Shown here in pieces: positions 26,674-33,678 of a stretch of DNA of 33,678 nucleotides; the stretch's first letter is position 1, and every line of letters starts with the position of its first letter. The stretch is from NCBI GenBank assembly GCA_023251775.1, contig JAHEYC010000037.1:1-33678 (forward strand), written 5' to 3'. The stretch comes from Sphingobacteriaceae bacterium. Its GTDB lineage: Bacteria > Bacteroidota > Bacteroidia > B-17B0 > Aurantibacillaceae. The notes beneath the pieces are model-generated. The model did not search any database. It was given only the letters and a program-made list of their open reading frames with translations, and had not been told where the DNA came from. The position numbers and the translations under genes were made by a program.

Positions 26674-29600
26674 TTTTTTCTAATAAGGCGGTAATATTTT
26701 TCAAGATCTCATCGGCTCTGTTTATCGAAGTTACATCTTCTATGGTTAAAAGCAATTTATTATTTTGCTCCTTTAATGTACAAAGAGATGGATATTTTTG
26801 AACGTAAGCCAATACGATCTTAAAATTCTCGGAAGCAAAGTACTCGCTCTTTTTATTACTTATAAAGTAAGCCAACATTTTGCCGTTCTTTAAGGTCATT
26901 TTTTCAAAACCAATTTTCATGGCTCTCCAACGCATGCGAACTAAATTGATCAATTCAATGGCCTGAATTGGAACCGGACCAAATCGATCACGCAAATTCT
27001 CTTCAAATTTTACAAGATCCACTTCGTTCACAATATTGTCCAATTCCCTATATAAAACCAGTCGCTCTGTTAAGCTATTCACGTATTCATCCGGTATCAA
27101 TAACTCAAGATCCGAATCAATAGCAGTTTCTTTTACAAATTGACGTGAGAATACCGAACTGTTTGTTGTTCCTTCTTCACCCACCGTTTCTTTATACCAA
27201 TTTTCTTCTTTTAATTCATTTACGGCTTCATTTAAAATTTTCATATAAGTATCAAAGCCCATATCATTAATAAAACCACTTTGCTCTGCTCCCAATAAAT
27301 TTCCGGCACCGCGAATATCCAGATCGCGCATGGCAATTTGAAACCCACTGCCAAGATCGTTGAACTCCACCAAGGCCCTCAATCGTTTTTGTGCTTCGGA
27401 AGTTAAAACACTTTGCGGCGGCGTGATCAAATAACAAAAAGCTTTTTTATTGCTACGTCCTACCCTTCCTCGCATTTGATGCAGATCGCTCAATCCGAAA
27501 TTTTGCGCATCGTTGATAATAATTGTATTCGCATTCGTTATATCAATTCCACTTTCAATAATAGTTGTCGAAACTAACACATCAAATTCTCCTTCAATAA
27601 ATGCCAGCATCACTTCTTCCAGCTTGTCGCCGTCTAATTGTCCATGACCAATTGCAATTCGTGCATCAGGCACCAAACGCTGAATTATTCCTGCAATGTC
27701 TTTGATATTACTTACTTTATTATGCACAAAAAATACTTGTCCGCCCCTTTGGATCTCAAAACTGATCGCATCGCGTATCAATTCCTCATCAAACAAATGC
27801 AATTCGGTTTGTACAGGAAAACGATTTGGCGGAGGAGTAGAAATTACCGAAAGATCGCGTGCACCCATTAAACTAAATTGAAGTGTGCGCGGAATTGGTG
27901 TAGCTGTTAGGGTAAGCGTATCAATATTTTCTTTGAACACTTTTAATTTATCTTTTACGCCAACACCAAATTTTTGTTCCTCATCAATAATTAATAACCC
28001 AAGATCTTTGAATTTTACATCCTTTCCAATGATCTTATGTGTTCCAATAATAATATCAATTTTTCCTTGTTCTAATTTTTGCAATACTTCTTTTTGATCT
28101 TTGGCCGAACGAAAACGATTGATATAATCCACATTGCAAGGCAAACCTCTTAAACGATCTTTAAATGTTTTATAATGTTGATACGCTAAAATGGTTGTAG
28201 GAACTAAAATGGCAACTTGTTTACTATCGCACACAGCTTTAAATGCAGCACGCACTGCAATTTCTGTTTTTCCAAAACCAACATCACCGCATATCAAACG
28301 ATCCATGGGTTGCGAGCGTTCCATGTCTTTTTTTACATCGGCCGTAACTTTTACTTGATCCGGCGTATCTTCATAAATAAAAGATGCTTCCAATTCGTGT
28401 TGCAAATAGTTATCTTTTAAAAATGCATGTCCTTTATTTGCTTTTCGTTTAGCATAAAGTTTTATAAGGTCAAACGCAACTTCTTTTACTTTGCGTTTTG
28501 TTTTTAATTTGAGTGTGGTCCAATGTGCGCTTCCTAATTTATCTAAGCGAGGAACATTACTTTCTTTGCCGCTAAATTTACTGATGCGATGTAAATTATG
28601 AATGCTCACAAATAAAATATCATTGTCCTTATATAACAAGCGTACTGCTTCCTGTTCTTTTCCGGCAACATTTAATTTTTGTAATCCGCCAAAACGTCCA
28701 ATGCCATGATCGATATGTGTTACATAATCGCCCGGGTTAAGCATCAGCACATCTTTTAAGGTGAGTGCTTCACTGGTTTTGTTTCGGACCTCTTTTAATT
28801 TATAGCGATGGTAACGTTCGAAGATCTGATGATCGGTATAAACTGCTATCTTGAGTTGATGATCCACAAAACCTTCGTGAATATTCAAAGGCAAATAATC
28901 AATGAGTGAGTCATAAGTACGATGTTCTTTCGCCAACATATCATTAAATATGGTGATCAAACGATCGGCTTGTTTTCTGTTCTCGGTGAGGAAAAAGTTT
29001 TGATAGCCTTTTGTTTTATTTTCTTTTAGATTAGAAATGAGCAGATCAAAATTCTTATTAAAAACAGGCTGTGGCGATTGATCGAATTCTTGAACAGTAT
29101 GGGTTAGCAAATTCTGCAATCCAAATTCAAGGATCGCATACGACGAAAGTATTTTTTTGAATTCCTCTGCATTTCCATACAACAGTTGTGGTTCAATTTG
29201 TTTTATTTCGCCTTGGTAATGTTCAAAGGCATGAAGCGCTTTTGCGGACATTTTATCGAAGGTTGTAAATACGCGCTCGGCACTTTCAATAGCAATAACC
29301 GTATGTTCTTGAGAAAAATAATTCAGTAAAAATCCCTTTTCTTCTTTTTGAATCGACGTGTTGATATTTGGAATGATGGTGACAAAATCAAAATTCTTAA
29401 GCGAGAGTTGATTTGCCGGATCGAATGTTTTAATGGCCTCTACTTCATTTCCAAATAATTCTAAACGGTATGGAAATTCATTGGCGAAGGAATAAATATC
29501 AATGATGCCTCCGCGGATGGAGAATTGTCCGGGCTCATACACAAAATCACTTTGTTGGAAATTATAAGAGAATAAAAATTCACTGATGAACTCCACCGAT

Positions 29601-30028
29601 AATTTTTCTCCTTTTCTAATTTGAAGAATATTTTGTTTGAGTTCTTTTTTAAGCGTTACTTTTTCGCACAGAGCTTCGGGATAGGTTACAATGATGCCAT
29701 TATAATTATCGTTGCTTAAAGAACTTAATACCTCAGCGCGCTCTTGAATATTTGCATTTGCTGTTTTTTCGGGTTCGTAAGGTTGTTTGTACGATTGAGG
29801 AAAGAACAGTACATTTTTTTCGCTGAGAATTTGTTGCAGATCATTAAAGGCGTAAGCAGCTTCTTCTCGATCGTTCTTAATAAGAATGATATTCTTTTTT
29901 TGGTTATTAAAAATGTTGGCTAAAATGAAGTGAATTCCCGATCCTGCTACACCTTTGACAAAGAGATCCCTGCCGGAATTGGAAATTTCCGGTCTTGTAA
30001 AAACCTCAGGCAAGAACCTATTGAACAT
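26654..30028 (-). CDS. mfd: Transcription-repair coupling factor
   Basis: This 1124-residue protein displaces stalled RNA polymerase and recruits UvrABC nucleotide excision repair. It contains the N-terminal UvrB-like module (FVYEPGQFSIRGGIIDIYS) and the RNA polymerase-interacting domain beginning GDYVTHIDHGIGRFGGLQKL. The RecG-like translocase follows, with Walker A ICGDVGFGKTE (about 580), DEEQ in LLIIDEEQKFG (about 680), TATPIPRTLQ, and LHQMRGRVGRS of motif VI. A C-terminal TRCF domain completes it. Length matches the family. It is the first gene of the minus-strand run and is divergent from a secreted-protein gene across 88 bases; I found no convincing promoter there. Confidence 0.96.
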   Translation of the reverse strand: MFNRFLPEVFTRPEISNSGRDLFVKGVAGSGIHFILANIFNNQKKNIILIKNDREEAAYAFNDLQQILSEKNVLFFPQSYKQPYEPEKTANANIQERAEVLSSLSNDNYNGIIVTYPEALCEKVTLKKELKQNILQIRKGEKLSVEFISEFLFSYNFQQSDFVYEPGQFSIRGGIIDIYSFANEFPYRLELFGNEVEAIKTFDPANQLSLKNFDFVTIIPNINTSIQKEEKGFLLNYFSQEHTVIAIESAERVFTTFDKMSAKALHAFEHYQGEIKQIEPQLLYGNAEEFKKILSSYAILEFGLQNLLTHTVQEFDQSPQPVFNKNFDLLISNLKENKTKGYQNFFLTENRKQADRLITIFNDMLAKEHRTYDSLIDYLPLNIHEGFVDHQLKIAVYTDHQIFERYHRYKLKEVRNKTSEALTLKDVLMLNPGDYVTHIDHGIGRFGGLQKLNVAGKEQEAVRLLYKDNDILFVSIHNLHRISKFSGKESNVPRLDKLGSAHWTTLKLKTKRKVKEVAFDLIKLYAKRKANKGHAFLKDNYLQHELEASFIYEDTPDQVKVTADVKKDMERSQPMDRLICGDVGFGKTEIAVRAAFKAVCDSKQVAILVPTTILAYQHYKTFKDRLRGLPCNVDYINRFRSAKDQKEVLQKLEQGKIDIIIGTHKIIGKDVKFKDLGLLIIDEEQKFGVGVKDKLKVFKENIDTLTLTATPIPRTLQFSLMGARDLSVISTPPPNRFPVQTELHLFDEELIRDAISFEIQRGGQVFFVHNKVSNIKDIAGIIQRLVPDARIAIGHGQLDGDKLEEVMLAFIEGEFDVLVSTTIIESGIDITNANTIIINDAQNFGLSDLHQMRGRVGRSNKKAFCYLITPPQSVLTSEAQKRLRALVEFNDLGSGFQIAMRDLDIRGAGNLLGAEQSGFINDMGFDTYMKILNEAVNELKEENWYKETVGEEGTTNSSVFSRQFVKETAIDSDLELLIPDEYVNSLTERLVLYRELDNIVNEVDLVKFEENLRDRFGPVPIQAIELINLVRMRWRAMKIGFEKMTLKNGKMLAYFISNKKSEYFASENFKIVLAYVQKYPSLCTLKEQNNKLLLTIEDVTSINRADEILKNITALLEKNEQLVK

Positions 30029-30116
30029 GAACAGCGCAAAATTACTAAATACTATCTATCCATTTCTGAATTCTTCAAATTAAACGTATATTTATATATC
30101 ATTTAAAATTTACGCC

Positions 30117-30860
30117 ATGAAGAATCTGTATTTTCTGGTCCTTTTGTTTTGTTCACGTTCACTTATATCGCAAACTGCTACATTTTCTGTTTCTGACGCG
30201 AGCAATGCAAATGCCCCTGTAACTAATAATCAAGTATTCTTGCATTCTGTTACCGGAGGAAACTCGAGCTCGCACAATTTTTCTATTACAAATATCACGG
30301 TTGCAACACAAAGTATTATTGTGAGAAAATACGTTCAGTTCGTAAACACGATAAGCGTTAGTGATTATGCCGAAATGGCATTTGCTTATGATGTTTATAG
30401 TTTTCCTCCAAATATTACTAGTTGGACAGCCTCAGTCTCTGCAGGAGGAGTTTTGGCCTTACAGGCTTTTTTTATGGAAGCAAGTATTGCAGGATTATCC
30501 GAAGTACATTTTAAATTCATGAATGCAGCGGATACAACTAATAATCCAATTACATTGAAATTAAGATATAATATATTCGCAGGATTGAGCTCTTATAAGA
30601 AAGATGAATTTGTTGTACAAGTTTTTCCAAATCCAAGCACAGAAAAATTTCAGATCAGTTATTTTGATCAAGGCTTATCCCATGTTAGTTATAAACTGGT
30701 GAATGCAGAAGGTCAATTGGTAAGAGAAGAAAAATTTAGATCAGAAAAAGGAAAAAACATTGTTTCATTTTCAACGGAAAACCTTTCGAACGGTGTTTAT
30801 TTTATTGAACTTTTTATCGACAATAATTGCTCCAAACATCAATTGATCATTAATAAATAA
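30117..30860 (+). CDS. Small T9SS type A cargo protein (unknown function)
   Basis: This 247-residue secreted protein has a signal peptide (about 1-18, ending LISQ). A beta-rich domain of about 140 residues follows, including SSHNFSITNITVATQSIIVRK and LKLRYNIFAGLSS. The C-terminal sorting domain has VFPNPSTEKFQISY, YKLVNAEGQLV and LSNGVYFIELF, ending LIINK. The T9SS would export it and remove this domain on the surface. The central domain is clearly related to the incomplete gene at 33166, with shared SSHxF, TQxxxxRK and LRYN patterns. I do not recognise a function for it; a small Ig-like fold is a guess. Confidence 0.85.
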   Translation: MKNLYFLVLLFCSRSLISQTATFSVSDASNANAPVTNNQVFLHSVTGGNSSSHNFSITNITVATQSIIVRKYVQFVNTISVSDYAEMAFAYDVYSFPPNITSWTASVSAGGVLALQAFFMEASIAGLSEVHFKFMNAADTTNNPITLKLRYNIFAGLSSYKKDEFVVQVFPNPSTEKFQISYFDQGLSHVSYKLVNAEGQLVREEKFRSEKGKNIVSFSTENLSNGVYFIELFIDNNCSKHQLIINK

Positions 30861-30936
30861 CTGACTTTTAGTTATTTACAATTAGTGTTAACTTATCGCT
30901 CCTTAAGGTTTTCATCGAACATTTAACAAGCATCTC

Positions 30937-30967
30937 TTGTGATTCGATCAGAAATTTTATACCTTTA
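30937..30967 (+). promoter_or_regulatory. Possible promoter of the Omp28-like gene
   Basis: TTG at 30937-30939 is followed after 20 bases by TACCTTTA (30960-30967), one base off the TAnnTTTG consensus. The leader would be about 115 bases. Just before ATG 31089 the mRNA is strongly A-rich (from about 31050), as usual for Bacteroidota, with no Shine-Dalgarno sequence. Nothing else is evident in the 228-base gap. Confidence 0.35.
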
Positions 30968-31088
30968 ATACTCGTATCTTTTACGAACTATAAATCGATT
31001 TATAAAATAACTACGTATATAATAGAACTCAATTTAGAACCTATCAAAATAATAACAAAATAAAAACAACACCTAAACAAAACAATTC

Positions 31089-33008
31089 ATGAAAAAACAA
31101 CTACTTACATTAGCATTATTGGGTATGGGAATAGCCAATGCGCAAACATGGAGCGAGGACTTTAACGCCACCGCTGCTCAAGCACTTCCTGCGGGATGGT
31201 TACAAAACAATGTGGACGGATTTACGGTTGCGAGTAATTTGTCCTCTTTTAATTTTGGAACAAATGCTTGGGTTACAAATGCCATCTCTACTGAATGGCC
31301 TAATCAAGGAAGAGTGGTAATGAGTACTTCTTGGTACACAACCCCTCAAACCTCAAACGATTGGTTGATCACACCGTCATTTACGGTTCCTCCTGGGTCT
31401 TACCTTCAATGGGAAGCAACCTGTGCAGAAGCAGCATATGCCGATGGATATCTAGTTAAGATCTCAACAACCGGTACAACGGTTGCCAATTTCTCGACCA
31501 ATCTTTTAACTGTGCCTGCGGAAGTGTTCGCAGCAACATCTACTTCACCGTGGAATGAAAGATCAATAAACTTAAGCGCTTATGTAGGACAAACAGTACG
31601 TATTGCTTTTGTGAACAATTCAAATGATAAGAACCGACTTTATTTAGATAACATTAAAGTGTTGGTTCCTGCCGCAAGTGATGGGAATGTGGTAAGTGTT
31701 ACCAGCGTTCCACGTTACACTGTTGCCGGAAGCACAATGATCAGTGGTGTATTTAAAAATAAAGGTAGTGTAACTGCTAATAACGCTACATTGAAATACC
31801 AAGTAGATGCAGGACCTATCATCACTGAAACAATTACTCTTCCGGGACTTGCTTATCTTCAAACCGGAGTTTATACGTTTACTACTCCTGCAGCTTTAAC
31901 TGTTGGAACACATACTGTAAGCGTTACGGTTACTCAAGTAAATGGAGTTAATGAAACGATCACAACCAATGACAATGCAACGGCGATGAGTTATGTAGCG
32001 TCTCAAGCTTCTTTAATGAATGCCTTGATCGAAGAATTCTCTTCATCAACTTGTAATCCTTGTGCCTCATTGAATTCAAGCTTCGATCCTTTATTAAATG
32101 GAAATAATCCAAATACCGGTGGACGATATAATGTTATTAAATATCAAGTTGACTGGCCTTCTCCAAATAACGATCCAAGCTTTAATCCTGACGGCAATAC
32201 GCGCGTAGGTTATTATGGTATCAACGCAGCTCCAACTGCCGTAATTGGTGGAGATCAAGAAATGGTAGCTCATAGTCAAGCTGAGTATGATGCTGAGAAA
32301 AATGCTCCGGCTTTTGGTAATATCACTTGTACCCTTAACGCTGTTGGATCTACGATCACCGGTTCGGCAACTGTAACACCTTTCTTAACTATTGCTACAG
32401 GATCTCCGATCCGTATTCATCAGATATTATTGCAAAAGAATTATTCATTTGCTAATCCATCTACATCACAACAAGCGTTCTGGCATGTTATGCGTAAAAT
32501 GTTCCCTGATGGAAATGGCGCTCCTGTTACTGTAGCCGATGGAGTTCCTCAATCCTTCTCGTTCAATCATAATGCTACTACTACTTCTATCTATCCTCCA
32601 CTTGCGCCAAATAATACAAATAACTTCTGGACCGCAAGCAACATGGTTTACGAATATGTAGTTTATATGCAAGATGATGTTACTGCTCAGATCCTTCAAT
32701 CAGGCTCTGCTTCGTTTGCTGTACCTACAGGTTTAGCTCAACTTAGCAAAGATGCACGCATTGGTGTGTATCCTAATCCTGCAAAAGATTTCGCTGTAGT
32801 TGGTATACGTTTAAACAACAATTCAAATGTAGACATCGCTATTTATGATGTAACCGGTAAAGTTGTTTACACAAACAAAGGAACTCAAGTTCAACAAGGC
32901 GAACAAGAGATCCGCATCAACACTTCAGAATTTGCAAATGGAGCTTATAACATTGTTGTTACCACCAACGAAGGAGTTCTAAAAGACAAATTGATCATCA
33001 ATAAATAA
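31089..33008 (+). CDS. Omp28-like multidomain T9SS type A cargo protein
   Basis: This 639-residue protein has a signal peptide (about 1-18, ending ANAQ). A choice-of-anchor J/cleaved-adhesin-like lectin domain (about 20-193) contains EDFNATAAQALPAGW, SNDWLITPSF and NRLYLDNIKV. An Ig-like/CARDB domain occupies about 200-305. An Omp28-related, thioredoxin-like domain begins at LIEEFSSSTCNPC, with a CxxC at Cys322 and Cys325. The C-terminal type A sorting domain has VYPNPAKDF, IAIYDVTGKVV and FANGAYNIVV, ending KLIINK. It is probably a surface or secreted protein. Omp28 relatives are known in Porphyromonas, but their activity is unclear; the CxxC suggests redox or structural use. A strong terminator follows. 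Confidence 0.88.
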   Translation: MKKQLLTLALLGMGIANAQTWSEDFNATAAQALPAGWLQNNVDGFTVASNLSSFNFGTNAWVTNAISTEWPNQGRVVMSTSWYTTPQTSNDWLITPSFTVPPGSYLQWEATCAEAAYADGYLVKISTTGTTVANFSTNLLTVPAEVFAATSTSPWNERSINLSAYVGQTVRIAFVNNSNDKNRLYLDNIKVLVPAASDGNVVSVTSVPRYTVAGSTMISGVFKNKGSVTANNATLKYQVDAGPIITETITLPGLAYLQTGVYTFTTPAALTVGTHTVSVTVTQVNGVNETITTNDNATAMSYVASQASLMNALIEEFSSSTCNPCASLNSSFDPLLNGNNPNTGGRYNVIKYQVDWPSPNNDPSFNPDGNTRVGYYGINAAPTAVIGGDQEMVAHSQAEYDAEKNAPAFGNITCTLNAVGSTITGSATVTPFLTIATGSPIRIHQILLQKNYSFANPSTSQQAFWHVMRKMFPDGNGAPVTVADGVPQSFSFNHNATTTSIYPPLAPNNTNNFWTASNMVYEYVVYMQDDVTAQILQSGSASFAVPTGLAQLSKDARIGVYPNPAKDFAVVGIRLNNNSNVDIAIYDVTGKVVYTNKGTQVQQGEQEIRINTSEFANGAYNIVVTTNEGVLKDKLIINK

Positions 33009-33034
33009 TAGTTTTAACACTTCTAAATAATTAG

Positions 33035-33061
33035 AAAGCCCCTGCAAAGGGGCTTTTTTTA
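33035..33061 (+). terminator. Rho-independent terminator after the Omp28-like gene
   Basis: AAAGCCCCT (33035-33043) pairs perfectly with AGGGGCTTT (33048-33056) around a GCAA tetraloop of the stable GNRA class. A T-run (to 33060) follows at once. It lies 27 bases after the stop codon of the Omp28-like gene, so that gene is probably transcribed separately from the next. Confidence 0.93.
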
Positions 33062-33101
33062 TGTCCCAATTAACCACTTATCAAAAATGATCAACCATAC
33101 C

Positions 33102-33120
33102 GTTAATTTTAACAATTAAC
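33102..33120. repeat. Short inverted repeat upstream of the last gene
   Basis: GTTAAT (33102-33107) and ATTAAC (33115-33120) form a perfect 6-base inverted repeat with a 7-base centre, about 45 bases before ATG 33166. It could be an operator, but in such AT-rich DNA chance is a fair explanation. Confidence 0.3.
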
Positions 33121-33165
33121 AGAGTGTAAATCTCGTTATTTTTCATACTTTTAGTAAAAATTATT

Positions 33166-33678
33166 ATGAAGAAACTCTACTTTTTTTTAGTCGGTATCAC
33201 ATCAAGCTTGTCGGTTGCTTTTGCGCAAACCCCAACTTTTGAATTAGTTACTACAACGGCAACTACCGTTCCTATTGCAAATAATACAATTTTTGACGTT
33301 GTTACAACGCCATTAAATTCTGTATCTTCTCATTTTAAGCTTAAAAATGTTACAGCTACAACTCAAACTTATACCATAAGAAAAAATGAGAACACTCTAA
33401 ACACGATAGGTGCTGGTGATGCAGCGGAAGCCTATTTTTGCACCGGAACTACTTGTTACGTTCCTGCAGTATCCTCTGCATTTTTTGTGATCAGTGCCAT
33501 GAGCGACGACGATCTAACTATGTATCTTAGTGAAGCAAGTGCAAGAGGTTTATCTGATGTTTCATATGACGTGCAAAATGGTTCAGAAAAAATTACGGTC
33601 GAACTAAGATACAATTATGCAATGGGTATAAGTACCAATTCTAGTGATCTTACTAGTATCTCAAATATCTATCCAAAT
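33166..33678 (+). CDS. Paralogue of the small T9SS cargo protein, 3' end cut by window
   Basis: From ATG 33166, 171 codons are open to the window edge. A signal peptide (about 1-21, ending AFAQ) is followed by a domain aligning with the 247-residue protein at 30117. Shared features are the NN-x-x-F segment, SSHF, NVTATTQTYTIRK, NTI-x-x-x-DAAE, LSEASARGLSDV and VELRYNYAMGIST. The visible end, ISNIYPN, looks like the start of a type A sorting domain (normally YPNPxxG/D), so only the last 70 or so residues should be missing. Function is unknown. Confidence 0.85.
   Translation, partial: MKKLYFFLVGITSSLSVAFAQTPTFELVTTTATTVPIANNTIFDVVTTPLNSVSSHFKLKNVTATTQTYTIRKNENTLNTIGAGDAAEAYFCTGTTCYVPAVSSAFFVISAMSDDDLTMYLSEASARGLSDVSYDVQNGSEKITVELRYNYAMGISTNSSDLTSISNIYPN

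Noticed and set aside
30029-30116. TAATTTTG (complement of 30037-30044) as an mfd promoter
   Set aside because: It would place the transcript start almost on the ATG and has no -33 TTG at suitable spacing.

Overview
This window comes from a member of the Bacteroidota, probably a gliding or flavobacterial-type lineage; the order cannot be fixed from this sequence alone. The evidence is a type IX secretion system (T9SS) cargo set (type A and type B C-terminal sorting domains), a PorP/SprF partner protein, the first genes of an alternative complex III (ACIII), A-rich leaders in place of Shine-Dalgarno sites, and promoter-like TTG-N19-TAnnTTTG elements. Base composition is AT-rich throughout and I see no insertion sequence, tRNA, rRNA, CRISPR array or prophage. 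No gene-free stretch exceeds about 230 bases.

Region 1 (1-4721, minus): the start of an ACIII operon. A hexaheme ActA-like cytochrome is followed by an ActB-like molybdopterin/iron-sulfur protein that runs off the left edge. Together they pass electrons from quinol toward cytochrome c or an oxidase.

Region 2 (4814-14369, minus): a two-gene unit. A giant SprB-like surface adhesin of about 2867 residues, with about 29 SprB-type repeats and a type B sorting domain, lies 7 bases upstream of a PorP/SprF-family outer-membrane protein that probably helps export or anchor it.

Region 3 (14497-16765, plus): NUDIX hydrolase, bifunctional phosphoglucose/phosphomannose isomerase and lipoyl(octanoyl) transferase LipB, closely spaced. 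It converges on a GNAT/FemAB-like acyltransferase gene (16757-18001, minus).

Region 4 (18101-22818): deoxyribose-phosphate aldolase and an aldehyde dehydrogenase, separated by a long hairpin (plus); a small SET-domain methyltransferase (minus, with a good promoter match); and a CLC-type transporter with CBS domains (plus).

Region 5 (22815-30028, minus): a tightly overlapping run read as mfd, an orphan sensor histidine kinase, then substrate-binding lipoprotein, FecCD-type permease and ATPase of a metal-chelate/cobalamin-type importer.

Region 6 (30117-33678, plus): three T9SS type A cargo proteins. Two small paralogues (the second cut by the window end) flank an Omp28-like multidomain protein followed by a clear terminator.

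The most interesting signals are a perfect all-or-none co-occurrence of two cysteines across the 29 adhesin repeats, a strict context rule for isoleucine codons, a CLC protein lacking several canonical ion-coordinating residues, a probable non-ATG start of lipB, and a dispersed AATTTGTAATTTG repeat that forms a hairpin in one place and part of a coding sequence in another. I do not see a clearly new defence or mobile system here.
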